DNA from: Agapanthus africanus
Lineage: Eukaryota > Streptophyta > Magnoliopsida > Asparagales > Amaryllidaceae
Direction: 5' to 3'
Length of the DNA: 64,000 nt
Assembly (NCBI GenBank): GCA_030015575.1
Contig: JASDDO010000014.1
Coordinates: 167,061,911-167,125,910 of the forward strand
The position numbers and the translations under genes were made by a program. The notes below the pieces were generated by a model. It was not told the DNA's origin and searched no databases. It was given only the letters and a program-made list of their open reading frames with translations. Shown in pieces: positions 10,875 to 22,912 of this stretch (position 1 is its first letter; every line of letters starts with the position of its first letter).

Positions 10875-13800
10875 TGTAAATCCCCAGTTCCGAATAAAAT
10901 TTTCCGTATTTTTCCAGACTTTAATCCAAATTTATTTCATTTTTTTATATATTTTTTTATTTAAATTAATTTCCTAAACTCTTAAACCTAAACTAAACCC
11001 ATGCTTGCCCGTACCCGACCCGACCCATGCTTGCCCGACCCGACCCGCTTTCCCCTCTCCTTCTTCCCCACTCCCTCTCTTTTTCGCGCCATTTCTCCCC
11101 AATGGCTCCCCCATGACCTCCCGCTTCTCGCGCCCATCGTCCCCACGACCCGCGCCCATCCGAGACCCGCTCACTCCCCAACGGGCACTTCCTCCAACGG
11201 CTCTCGGCCACGACTCCTCTCTTCCCGCGCTCACTCGAGGCCCAATCCCCACGATGACCGAGCTTTCTCCATTCTTTTCCCCTCGCTTTCCTTCTTCCTC
11301 GTTTTCATTCTCTCACCTCCTCCAACTCAACCCCAACGACGTTTCCCTACCCCGTCCAGCACTAACACCGAGCCACAACACCCTCGCCTGCACACTCGCC
11401 TGAGCACCGCTGCAACCATGTCTCCAGCGCCGCAACCACCTCTCCAGCACCGCAACACCACCGCCTTTCCTCGTCCCTTTTACTTCGCCTGCACACTCAC
11501 CTGAGCATCGATCCCATCTTCAACCCCGACTCCGTCGACACCGACCGCAACCGCCTCGCCCAGCAACCAGTAGCCATCGACTTCCTCTTCCCGATCCATC
11601 TCGTCGACCACCTCTGAGCTACCCCCTGCTCACCATCCCCAAGCCACTGCACGCCCGAGCTCCAAGATCCCCCGCTGTCCAGGCCACCGCCAGAGCGTCG
11701 TCACCTCATCACTCGTTCCACTGCAGGCTGCATCCCTGCGCCCCGCCGACGAGCCCCGACCACCTCATCGCTGGCAACCCGATACAAGACACCGAGCCCT
11801 CGTCCTCATCATCCACCATCGTCGGAGCTCGCCACCTCCAAGCTGCATACCCTAAGCACCCCAACACCCTCGTCCCTGCACCCTTTGCCTCCGGCCGACG
11901 TCCAAACTCGCTGCCGTCTCCGCTGCTAGTGCCGGGCCGGGCCCTTACGTGTACCTCTCACCGTCGTCGCTGCCGGGCTTATCATCGTCACGTTTGTCTG
12001 AGGCAAGTGAACCCCCTTCACTTGTTCAATTCATGCTACGTACTTATGTAGTTAGTAAATATAGTTTAACGGTTTAAATGGGTACAATGTATGATGTGTA
12101 TATGTACAAGTAGATAGTATCCCCATACACGTACTGAGTGCTCGATGCGGTTACCCTATCAAAAATCCCTAAGTTTCATTATTAGAAGTTTTGATTGATG
12201 TTAACGAGTGTCGTATGAGAAATCAGCATCAAATCGTTAAGGCATCGAATGTAAAATGAAATCCCTATTGGTTACGTCAAATCGGAAAATCACCGTACCC
12301 ATCACGTTGTAAAATTAGTAGTTAAAATAAACCTAATCATGGTGTTCCAGGGCTTGTATCGAACCTAACAAGATAGCCTATAACTTTATGTAATTAGTTT
12401 TGGAATAATGCAATTCCATGACCCTGAAAAAATGGCGAGGAACACAACTCTGGACTGCAGTCCGAGGTAGCATTCTACGGGGGAACCTGAGTTTTAAGCA
12501 CCTGTACTTACCTGTATAAAACTGGAAATGCACGGAGCCCCACATGGTCGCGTAGAAACTTAATTAGATAACCTCTGAAATTGGCCCAGTGCATTTTTAC
12601 GGTCGTTTGATATTTAAATTGTATTTTGGAATGTTATTGTATTCTGCAGTTTCTGCAGAAATGTTCATTACATTGTCATATTAATCTGAACATAACTTCT
12701 GACGTAGAGGTGAAATTGATAATCCGTTTGGTGCTTTGGAAACTTAACTGGCAGATCTAGATTTTATTCAACTAGGGAAATACCTGAATCTGAACATAAT
12801 CACTGGTAAAATGTGCGCGAAGTTGGGCTTCCAGTTCTGAAACTGGAATCCCAGAAATCGATCGCTGCCTTCAAACGATGATAATTCCCTAATCTGAACT
12901 CCGATTGACCTGAAATAAATTTTACTGTTTAGATAATCAAGTGTGCTTCATACGCCCTTTATATTATTTTGGTCGATTCTATGCGTATGATTTACCGTGA
13001 ATTTTTCAAATTATATGGCATTAGTCGTTATAGAATAATGAATACCTGTCCAGTGCATTCCTGCATATCTTCATGCTTGAGTTATACCTGCTGCATAGTG
13101 ATCATCTGCATTGTCGATATATTAATGTTAGTGGTTCGGTTGTGGCAAATAGTGATATTGATAAGCGGAAAAGCGATTGAAAGCGGTAGTGATACGTATT
13201 TGTCTACAACCTATCTAATACATGAATGCATACCATAACCTCGGGAATGGGGAAATCAAGGTAGAATTGAACTTGTATTTAACGAGGTACGGTGATTTAG
13301 AGGATGATCATTAGCTATCAGTGACACACACACACACACACACACACACACTTTAGGTCGTGGGCCTAGCGGCACGGCTGACAGGGTTATGTCCCGGACA
13401 CAGTGGACCGTAATCTCGGGCATGCACGAAACCTTTATTAAACATGAGCATACTCTCCACCATTTGATTTCATTGACTTAGTGACCGTTAAATAGTGACA
13501 TATGCATTGCCTAGTTCATTGACATAATACTCATATTGCATTATTTATATTCAGTTGGTGTTATTATACACATGTTCTGAAATTCAGTGTACTCCTCATG
13601 CTTAATAATACTGCACGCCATTATATATACTTATTGCTATATGTGTCGTCCTGACGATCTGAGTGTGCATGCTCAGAGTACGAAGTGGATTCAGCCCAGG
13701 AGCAGGACTTATCCTTCGAGATTGCGGAGATCTTGACTGCGCTACCAGCGCTACTTTTTTTTATTTCGGCATTTGTTTTATTGGTTAGTTGTTTATTCTG

Positions 13801-14007
13801 TGAAATAAATGTATCTCGAACTCTTTTAAATTGCAATGTAATAAAGTTGTGAAATATGATTTTTTCCTTTACTCGAGCACTGTTTATTGACTACCATGTA
13901 ATGCTAGAAATCGAAGTGTGACTACGGCGGGATTATTCTCTGATCGTAGGAGCATGGCTGGCCTAGTCATACTTCGTATCCCGTATTTTGGGAAGCGGGG
14001 CATGACA
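10875..14007 (+). mobile_element. Solo LTR, gypsy family related to the Tekay-like element
   Basis: Begins TGTAAATCCCC (10875), the same start as the neighbouring element's 3' LTR, and ends GGGAAGCGGGGCATGACA (14007), like that LTR's end. The last 130 bp match the other LTR closely in reverse orientation, and a block near 13355-13450 (GACAGGGTTATGTCCCGG) is also shared. Flanking 5-mers are CAATC and GAATC, a one-mismatch TSD. No internal domain or primer-binding site follows, so it is a solo LTR, presumably left by LTR-LTR recombination. The middle is much diverged. The Pro/Ser-rich frames at 11001-11504 are not convincing genes. Confidence 0.83.
13324..13351. repeat. (CA)n microsatellite
   Basis: An uninterrupted AC dinucleotide run of about 28 bp inside the solo LTR. 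Confidence 0.95.
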
Positions 14008-14557
14008 GAATCTGTGCTAAACTAGAATTAGTTACACTTTTTTGGGGGGAAAATTTGAAATAGAACAGACAAGAAAAGATTTAGTCATGGACACTTCTAT
14101 CATTGAGAAATGAAAGCAAATAGATACCTCACCATGTAATCACCATGCTTGACAAGTGTCGAAAGTATAATTATGTTTTAAGAAATGCACGAAAGTATAA
14201 ATTTAATATAAAAATGAGGTCGTGATTGGCAAACATCCAGCACGATGTCAAATGAGTGTCCAACTAGTGTCACTGTCTGGCACATGTTTGATTCATAATA
14301 GAAGTATCCATGCTACATAACTTAAGCCGATCATATATATCTATAGATATTTATGAGGTGCAATTTACAACCCCAAAAATGTAGGTCTTTGAAACAGACC
14401 AATACCGCAGCCATTTTTTGCCACAGGTTTTCAATTGCAATCTTAGATATCTTATCAGGACGTGCCCCAGAGTACACGTAATAACTATAATGGCTGATAT
14501 ACCACTATATATGCAGCTATTCAAAACATTCCAAGACTGCATTAAAAATGTTTTTGT

Positions 14558-14719
14558 TTAAAAAACCTCATTTCTCAGCGATTGTAAATCATCAGTATCC
14601 ATATCCATATCCATATTCATATTCATATCAGTAAAATAGAAGTGGAAGTGGGAAACGTCGGTCCATATGTGATAGTTTTCATCACCAGTTTTGGGATCTA
14701 TATAGTGCATAAGATCTAC
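14558..14719 (-). other. Possible terminal exon of an unrecognised gene
   Basis: After a plausible acceptor (GGATATAG) a 54-codon frame runs to TAA. It contains YIDPKTGDENYHIW and an acidic Asp-Met repeat (MDMDMDTDDLQSLRNE) made by a hexanucleotide repeat. I do not recognise a family. A chance frame of this length is easily possible, so this is only a candidate. Confidence 0.2.
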
Positions 14720-15481
14720 CTATATCCACATAGATAATTAAACCTGTGTGTTTGGTGGTAGCTGCTGACTATTACAGTATCAAGAAAAACAGAAGGACGG
14801 GGATATGTATTCAAGGCGTCACGGTCAAGCGTATAAAAAAATAATTTCTAAGTTTTTTTTTTAATTATTTGACATTTTAAGGGCCATGCTGCAAGTTCCT
14901 TATCTAAATGTTGTACCGCATAAGGTAAGCAGTTATGCAACCATATTGCCAACCATTAGTCCAACATGAGAATACAACAGAAACATGCCTTTATAATGCA
15001 TGTTGTCATTGTCAGCATTTACAACCCCTTTAGATAACCATGACTGCTTCAAGGGGAGAACCAGAAGTTAACCATAAAGCAAGCATCATTCATAAACAAA
15101 AATATATAATTAGATGCCTGCTATCTAGGTTGCACTTCTATATGGTGTCGCGTCCGATACAGAAATTCCGTGTCCCTCTTCAAATTGAGGGGCCTCGGGA
15201 ATCGGACACAGGCAGGACACGTCTTGGACATGTGTCGGACACGTTTTAGCTGTTTTTTTCAAGAAATGACTGGAATTGTTCGCAAAATACTGAAATTATA
15301 TCTATTTGTTGAGATTATGTTAATTACAATTAAGAAAATGAAGAAATTATATAGTTATTTTTGCTGAAATTATATTAAATACAGAATAACTTAGATTGTA
15401 TGTTTGTGTTATCTGCATTTTGATATTAGACCTATTAAATTTTCTTGTTTAATGATTTTTTATGGTTCGTGAATACACACA

Positions 15482-15664
15482 CACTATGCTCCTATTGGTA
15501 GGATTTGGAAACAAATCCTATCCATTTCTCAACCGTTTGATTAGACTTGGGATGCGTGCTATCAATTATGGAGAGAATCTCACATTTTTCATTAATCACA
15601 TCGTTGATATCACATATCCCAAAGTAAATTTAATGGTTAAGAAATAGGTAATAGGAGCATAGTC
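15482..15664. mobile_element. Candidate MITE with 14-bp terminal inverted repeats
   Basis: ACTATGCTCCTATT at 15483-15496 is the exact reverse complement of AATAGGAGCATAGT at 15650-15663, giving a roughly 180-bp unit with no coding capacity. The left end reads CACTA, but the right end reads TAGTC rather than TAGTG and I could not identify a TSD, so the superfamily is unassigned. Confidence 0.5.
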
Positions 15665-15817
15665 GTACTCTCTATATATAGCCATGTCCCCGTATCCTAT
15701 ATTTTTGGATTTTGTGTCGTGTTGACGTATCGCAACGTGTCCATATCCCCGTATCCATGTCCATGCAATCTTGCGCTACCCATCTTTAACCTAGATTCTT
15801 ATAATCCACCCCATACA

Positions 15818-17713
15818 TGTAAGTCGATGTACAACACCCCACGACTTGCGGGGAGGCGGAAATATGAAAAACGATCTTGTTCTTTGCTTAAACATCGACT
15901 AACCGCATGAATCGAAGCTAAACGATAACTAACATCAAACATAGAAGTTAACAACTACTATGTAAAGGGATTATACCTAAAGAACCGTGTCCTTCGTCTT
16001 TACGAACTCCACCTCCTCCTCGGCCTTCTCGAAGTAGTAGACGATCCACCCGAGAGCTTTACTCCAAGCTAAGCCTCTAAACTTGAGGCAACTAACTTTC
16101 TTTAAGTGCTAATCAAAGAAGCTAGGTGATATAGAGTGAGGGTTATGGTTTAATTAGTCTAACTAATCCTTGTACTCAACACATGAGATGGGAGGATTAG
16201 GATTTGAAGAGGGAGAGCTTGAGGAGAGAGAAGATGAAGATAATAATGAAGTGAGAATAATGAGTTATCATAATATATATCAAGCATTTCTTTTTATCAA
16301 GAAAAGAAAAGAAATGAATTCAACAACCATGCTTGATAATATCTAGTGATGATTCACATCCATGAGTCATTAAGCATTTATGATGCATTAATGACATGGA
16401 TGAATCATCCATATGACTCACTAATCACATTCATTGTATATGCCACCTAAACCTCCTTAGTCACCACCTTTTAGAAGCTTCTCGCGCAATTACGAGAACG
16501 CCCCTCCTTTCCGCAAAAATACGGAAAAACTTTAGACTGTATAAATCCAATAACCGGATACCAGTAACTGGCTTAAACCAAAGCCGACTGGTAAAAACTG
16601 TCCGAAAGTCGTACGTGCGTAAACACACGTATGCGTCCGAACCCTTGTCGTAAAACCATACGACCTCTATATCGTTTCGCCTGGAGTAGGGAAACTCTCT
16701 GTGTGGGACTCTAGAGACTCGACTACTACGCTGGCAGTGGGTTTAACCACAGACCGCAAGCGGCACTAGCTGTACGTAACGGTCCCCAGGTAGATGTCGA
16801 TAAGAAGGCCGATGAGGAAACCCATCCGAACTCCTACTGAGCCTGCTGTGACAATCTCCGTACAGTCCGGTCCGTTCGTCTTAGACTATCGCATATCGGG
16901 CCTAGGGGGGCGGCAAGCGTCAGTCCCCTAATAGCGGTATAAGTCGTGTCGGAGCGAAGCCCATTACACCCTGAGAAACTACTGGAACCTACCAGCAAAT
17001 CTCGCTTGCCCTGGCTAGGGACTTTGCGTAATGGCTCTCTGACACAGCGCGATATCAACTCCCAATACCGGGAGAGACGAATCCTGTCTAACCGCCACTG
17101 CCTCCAAGTGCTCGGGACTGCACCCAACTGCTACCTGTTTGCACGACTCCTTTGAGCCGTGGTAGGGTAGCAATCTAAGAACAGTGGGACACACTCGAGG
17201 CGAAGTAGCAGTGTCAAGTCTGCGGACTATGCTGTGCTCATGTCACCTGGGAACTGCTCACTGACGACTGGTATAAAACCAACCAACAGTTCCCTGTGAG
17301 TCCTGTCCGGTGTACCCGTAACCTAACGAGCACCTGCATACTATCTCCAGTACGACGTACTGATGGCTGTGGGACAGACCATCTCCCCAACTGGGATGAG
17401 AAGCGTACACACTAGTCTACTCCAGAGTATCGATGCCCTGTCTCGATAATCCAACGACTAGGGACCTGAATAAGGATGTGCTTGTAGACTACCCAGCCCC
17501 CACTAGTGTGACTGCCTTCACAACGCTGGTAGTCAAGCAAGATCCTAAGAGCTCTATCAATACGTATACTCACATATTAAGATAGATAAACCAAGTAGCA
17601 TACTACCATGTTTAGCAAGACTGTTATATATATGTGAATATCCCAAGCTTCCATTAAGTAATATACAAACTAGTATGATACAGTAATGACCTTCTAGGGC
17701 ATAAACACTAACA
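15818..17713 (-). mobile_element. Solo LTR of a Ty1/copia (Angela/Tork-like) family
   Basis: On the minus strand it starts TGTTAGTGTTTATGCCC (17713) and ends CATCGACTTACA (15818), 1896 bp. Perfect 5-bp duplications ATACA flank it (15813-15817 and 17714-17718). Its reverse complement follows the order of the LTR at 33439-35618: the CTAGTGGGG block, then the ATCGAGAC..GGCATCGAT block, CCCTACCACGGCT, GGTGCAGTCCCGAG, the GACCGGACTGTACGG block and GCCGCTTGCGG. It is therefore a diverged relative. No primer-binding site or coding sequence follows, so it is a solo LTR. Confidence 0.86.
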
Positions 17714-18003
17714 ATACATTCATCAACAGCACCCAAAACTTCACCCATCAAAAGAAGCCAGAACCAGAGAAAGTCTCAAAGTCGGAAAGAAACACACACA
17801 AATAGTTGACTTGCAAGTTACAAACTGGTTATAAACCATGCATAACCTTCAAAGAGGTGTTATCGAATTCTTGGCCAAGGCATTTATATCCCTACATACT
17901 AAAATGTCAAAACCGATTAATAACATAACATCACTAGGTGTTAGGCAAATCTTGGAGATGGTTGCAGCATATGATCATATATGTAGTAAGAGCATCTAGA
18001 ATG

Positions 18004-18008
18004 AATAG
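18004..18008. other. Left target-site duplication AATAG
   Basis: Identical to AATAG at 23638-23642 on the far side of the copia element. Confidence 0.92.
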
Positions 18009-18039
18009 TGTTGAAAATTGATGCAAATTAAAATCTAGG

Positions 18040-18353
18040 GTTAGGTGTCACTTTTTGACATGCATGACATTATTAGGTGGTAATAATATTAAGTGCTGAC
18101 TTTGTTAGGTGCTATTTTGACATGTATTATATTGTTAGGTGGTGACAATGATAGGTGGTGACTTTGTTAGGTGCTACTTTGACATGCATGATATTGTTAG
18201 GTGGTGACAATGATAGGTGGTGACTTTGTTAGGTGTTACTTTTGACAAGCATGACATTGTTAGATGGTAACAATGAAAGGTGGTGACTTTGTTAGGTGCT
18301 ACTTTTGACATGCATGACATTGTTAGATGGTGACAATGAAAGGTGGCGACTTT
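18040..18353 (+). repeat. U3 minisatellite, about 62-bp unit, five copies
   Basis: Units share GTTAGGTGCTACTTTGACAT followed by a GGTGGTGACAATGATAGG-type segment and end in TGACTTT. The array stops just upstream of the TATA box. The small frames across it (for example 18174-18368 on the minus strand) are repeat artefacts. Confidence 0.85.
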
Positions 18354-18380
18354 GTTAGATAGTGACATTGTCCTAGGTGC

Positions 18381-18388
18381 TATAAAAG
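18381..18388 (+). promoter_or_regulatory. LTR TATA box
   Basis: TATAAAAG in U3, conserved at 23285-23292 in the 3' LTR and at 27084-27091 (minus strand) in the related element. Probably the core promoter for element RNA. Confidence 0.65.
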
Positions 18389-18735
18389 CATATCTTATGA
18401 GTGAGGTATTTTGTATCCATCACAAACATCATCACAAGAGGCAAAGGCTAAGAGAGATTTGTATAGAGAGATTTGAGAGAAATCTTCTAGGGTTGTTCTT
18501 GTGTACAAACTTGATTCAAGTATACTAGACGTTTGCAGATTCCGCTCTGCCTAAGACTAGCCAAACGGTGGGTGAACCTCGTTAACAAATCTATCTTGTT
18601 TGTGATGGATTGTTTTCTTATTCCTGTACTTTAATTTATATTGTCTTTCGTTGTTTAATTGCGTGATTGTATTTTTGCGTGATTTGGGTTTTGTCGCGAG
18701 CACTGTTCCGTGGATCGACTCTCCCTCCCAACAAC

Positions 18736-18747
18736 TGGTATCAGAGC
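18736..18747 (+). other. Primer-binding site, initiator Met tRNA type
   Basis: TGGTATCAGAGC, 2 nt after the LTR end CCCAACA; a perfect match to the usual plant copia site. Confidence 0.95.
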
Positions 18748-18894
18748 AAGGTTAAGAGAACCCTTTGATTCTATAATCTAGGTAACGGTGGATAACGACG
18801 CTTGTGTCCTCTTCCTCACTTTCTTAGATTGTAATTTTGAAGGCGTTGGTTCAGATTTAGGAGAAAGTCAGTTTTGCTGCGATACAGACGAAAG

Positions 18895-21800
18895 ATAGCA
18901 GAGGATAAGATAAGAATCGAGAAATTCAATGGTCACAATTTTGGTTGGTGGTGCATGCAGTTAGAAAACTGTCTATACCAAAAGGATCTATATCTTCCGT
19001 TGCTAGGAGAAAAGCCCGAGAAGATGACCGATGAGTAGTGGAATCTTTTGGATAGGAAAGTCTTGGCGACGATCAGATTGTCGTTGACTCCGCAGGTGGC
19101 CTTTAATATCTCAAATGAGAAAACAACTAAGGCGCTAATGACGACGTTAGCAAAGTTGTATGAGAAACCATCGATATCAAATAAAATATTTTTGATGAAG
19201 AAGCTTTTCAACATGAAGATGGTAGAGAATGGTTCGGTGATAGAGCACCTGAACGAGTTCAACAGCTTGACAAGCCAACTTGAGTCCGTTTCAATCATCT
19301 TTGAAGACGAGATTCGAGCCCTACTGTTCCTATGTTCGTTGCCAGAAAGTTGGGAGAACCTAGTGATGGCGGTTAGCAACTCTATCTCAGGAATTCTCAC
19401 GTTTAATGATGCGGTAAGCTGCATATTAAATGATGAGATGCGAAGAAAGTCCGTGAGTGGGAGTTCTGGAACTTCTGCACTTTCGGTGGAGAATCGTGGC
19501 AGAACAATAGAAAGGGGAAAGTGGAAAAAGGGAAAGTCTAAAAGCCGGGGTAAATCTTAAGGAAAAATCCAGGGCGCCTGTTGGAATTGCGGAAAGAAGG
19601 GCCACAGAAGAAGTGAATGCAGGCTTCCGAAGAAAGGTTCGGATGAGAAGACGGATGAAAAGGAAGCGAATGTAGTGTCTATACAAGAACAAGGAGAACA
19701 AGGTCTTTGTCTATCGGCGAGCGAGAACATAAAGGCATATACTTGGTTCCTTGATTCAGGGGCTTCTTTTCATTGCACTTCAGGCAGACATCACTTTAGC
19801 GAGTATGTTCAGGGCGATCTTGGACATATGACGGTGGGAAACGGTCAATCATGTAAGATCGTTGGAAAGAGAACGATCATCTTACAACCGTCAGGAGGTG
19901 GTCAAATCAAATTGAAGAATACTCGTCACATTCCGGATTTGAAGAAAAGCTTGATTTCCACAAGTCAGCTAGACAACGAAGGGTTTACTGCAACGTTTGG
20001 GAATTCTCAATGGAAGATTTCCAAAGGGTCGTTGGTGGTCACAAGGGACAAGCTGAGCGGTTCGTTGTACTCATTCAATGGGAGCAGCGAAGGCTCAGTT
20101 GCATTGACGGCAAGTTCGGAGAAAGATTCGGAGACTTCGTTGTGGCGTAAAAGATTGGGAAAGCTCGGCGAGAAGAACATGAAAATTCTTCAAGCTAAGG
20201 GGGTTCTTTCGGGGCTGAAAAAGGTGGAGTTGGGCTTTTGCGAGAGCTGCGTTTGTGGGAAGCAAAGCGCGCTCAGATTTCAAATTGGAGGCGTAGCGAA
20301 AAAGACGATGAAACTGGAGATGGTGCATACGGACGTATAGGGTCCGGCCTCGGTGGAGTCTTATGGAGGAAATCCGTACTTCGTGACGTTCATCGATGAT
20401 ACAAGTCGAAAGACATGGGTATACGCGATGAAGAAAAAGTCCGATGTGTTTGGCATCTTCAAACACTGGATTGTACAGGTGGAGAACCAAACGGGGATGA
20501 AGGTTAAACACCTAAAGTCCGATAATGGCGGGTAATACTGCACCCAAGAGTTCGAGAAGTTTTGCTCGCAAAAGGGTATTCGTTGGTTGAAAACGGTACC
20601 TGAGACGCCACAGCAAAATGGTATCGCTGAAAGGATGAATAGAACGATCCTAGAACGAGTGCGAAGTATGACCTTGGATGCGAATCTGCCAAAATTCTTA
20701 TAGGTAGCAGCGATCGATGCTACTGTGTATCTGATCAACAGAAATCTGGCAAGTGCGCTTGATGGAGGCATTCCAGAAGAAATTTGGTCGGGTAAACCGG
20801 TCAACTATTCGCACCTTAAAGTATTTGGCTGTATTGCATATTCTTTGATTGATAAAGAGAGTAAGCTTGACTCCAAATCTAAGAAGTGTGCTTTCATCAA
20901 ATATGGTGGAGACGGATTCGGATATCGGCTGTGGGATTACACAAGTAGAAAGTAATACGAATCCGGAACGTTGTCTTTGATGAGCAGCACTTATATAGAG
21001 AAGAAAAGCAAGCCAAAGATGGTGTTGTATCTGAGTTCGTGGAGTTAGATGGAACTCAAGAGAACAATCAGGTGCCCACAAGTGGGGATCAAAACATGGA
21101 AGAAGCTGCAGTGCACGATCAGACTCAAGAACATGATGGTGACTATGTTCAGCAACCAGATGTGCCAGTTCTGAGAAGATCTACGAGAGAAAGGAGGCTA
21201 CCTGAAAAACTTGTGACAGACTTCATTTTGTACACGGATTCGGGAGAGCCTGAATCCCTTGAAGAGGCGACGCAAGACGGTGCTAGTAAGCAGTGGAAGC
21301 GAGCTATGGATGAGGAGATGGATTCTTTGAAAAAGAACCGCACGTGGGACCTAGTGAAGCCACCCAATGGTCGAAAAGTGTTGCTGAATAGATAGGTGTA
21401 CAAGATAAAAGATGAGGCCGATGGTGTGAAGCGGTACAAGGCTCGCTTGGTAGTCAAAGGATATGCGCAAAAATAAGGAATTGACTATCAAGAAATATTT
21501 TCCCCAGTGGTGAAAATGACATCAATTCGGATGATCCTTAGTATTGTGGCAGTGGAGGATCTGCACTTGGAGCAGCTTGATGTGAAGACTGTGTTCCTTC
21601 ATGGAGATTTGGTGGAGAAGATCTATATGATGCAGCCATCGGGATATGAGGTGAAGGGAAAAGAAACTATGGTGTGTAGACTGCGAAAGAGTTTGTACGG
21701 CCTTAAGTAAGCTCCAAGACAGTGGTATCTTAAATTCGATCAGTTCATACTAGAGACGGGATTTGTGCGTGGTGAGTCAGATCACTGTGTCTATATTCAG

Positions 21801-22796
21801 ACTTTTGAGGATGGAGACTATATCATTCTATCACTCTATATAGATGATATGTTGGTAGCAGGTCCGAACTTCGAGAAAATTCAAAATCTGAAGAAGATGA
21901 TGGCTGAAAAGTTTTCCATGAAAGATTTGGGAGCGGCCAAACAAATTTTGGGCATGAAGTTCGTTCGAGATAGGAAGCAGCGAAAGCTGTGGTTATCGCA
22001 AAGCGACTATATCAAGAAAGTTTTGAAGCGGTTCAACATGGACAAGTCAAAACCGGTGAGTACGCGTTTAGCAAAACATTTCAAACTCATGATGGAGTTT
22101 TGCCCAACAACTCAAGAGCAGAAAGACGAGATGGCAAGAGTGCCTTATACTTCTGCGGTGGGAAGTTTAATGTATGCAATGGTGAGTACGAGACCAGATA
22201 TTACACATGCAGTGGGAGTTGTGAGCCGGTATATGCAAAACCCGGGAAAGGAGCATTGGAATGCGGTGAAGTGGATTTTGAGGTATCTTAGGGGTATGTC
22301 TAGTCACTGCTTATGTTTCGGGGGTGACTCTCTAAAGGTGCAAAGTTATGTTGATACGGACTACTCGGGTGATCGAGATAGTGAGAAGAGCACAACAGGA
22401 TACGCATTTACAGTTGGAGGAACAGCGATGAGTTGGGTATCTCAACTGCAAAAAGGAGGAACTACGGAGGCTGAGTACGTGGCGATCACGGAAGCGAACA
22501 AAGAGATGATATGGTTACAAGGGTTACTCGAAGAGTTAAGTAAGAAGCAAGACTTTAATAGCTTGTGGAGCGACAGCCAAAGTGCAATACATTTGGCGAA
22601 GAATGCAGCATATCATTTTCGGACGAAACATATCAAGGTGCGGTACCACTTCATACGCATGGCGTTAGAAGATGGTAAGTTGATACTACAGAAGATCGCG
22701 GGAGAAAAGAATCCGGCATATGTGTTCACTAAAATTGTAGACAAAGATAAACTGAATCTCTGTTGCAGAACGGTGAATCTATCCATGAAAATTTGA
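18895..22796 (+). pseudogene. Copia-A gag-pol polyprotein, decayed
   Basis: Order: Gag (KIRIEKFNGHNFGWW, PYLPLLGEKP-like region, FNMKMVENGSVIEHL), CCHC knuckle (CWNCGKKGHRRSEC), aspartic protease (WFLDSGASFHC), pre-integrase and integrase (HTDV, FVTFIDDTSRKTW, KSDNGG), RT (YIDDMLVAG) and copia RNase H (TTEAEYVAI, DSQSAIHLAKN). The start codon expected from the sister copy reads ATA at 18895-18897. In-frame stops occur near 19036, 19558, 20338, 20533, 20701, 21394, 21473 and 21708. Most sit where Trp or Gln is expected, so G-to-A or C-to-T changes explain them; at least 19036 and 20533 look like Glu-to-stop changes instead. One base is missing near 20950. RNase H lacks three codons that the sister copy has before TTEAEY. 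Confidence 0.92.
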
Positions 22797-22901
22797 TGAG
22801 GAGAGAGCAGCGGCGGAATCGTGTGAAGTTTAGTAGTGTTGAGAATCAAGCAAAAAAATACTCCAAGTGGGACAATGTCGAGATTGTGATGAATTTGCAT
22901 T

Positions 22902-22912
22902 AAGGTGGAGTT
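22902..22912 (+). other. Polypurine tract of copia-A
   Basis: AAGGTGGAGTT immediately before the 3' LTR; the sister element has the same tract in inverse orientation at 27402-27412. Confidence 0.75.

Larger units (their letters stand above)
14008..15812. other. Intergenic DNA without a clear gene
   Basis: AT-rich DNA between two solo LTRs. It holds a hexanucleotide-like microsatellite (ATATCC/ATATTC) at about 14594-14627, a candidate short exon on the minus strand, and a candidate MITE. Two patches (15140-15250 and 15700-15765) are rich in GTGTCGGACACG- and GTGTCCATATCC-type words and may be the edges of an old dispersed repeat. No complete gene is seen. Confidence 0.5.
18009..18733 (+). repeat. 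5' LTR of copia-A
   Basis: 725 bp, TG...CA ends. U3 holds five tandem units of about 62 bp followed by a TATAAAAG box at 18381-18388; the end abuts the primer-binding site. Confidence 0.95.

Noticed and set aside
11001..11504. Pro/Ser-rich frames of 132-167 codons
   Set aside because: They fall inside a solo LTR and overlap in different frames over C-rich repeat DNA; no domain or start context.
18040..18353. CRISPR-like or terminator repeat
   Set aside because: The 62-bp units are directly adjacent, lie in LTR U3 and occur in all three LTRs of the family.
18736..18747. tRNA gene at the TGGTATCAGAGC words
   Set aside because: These are 12-nt primer-binding sites next to LTR ends; no cloverleaf sequence surrounds them.
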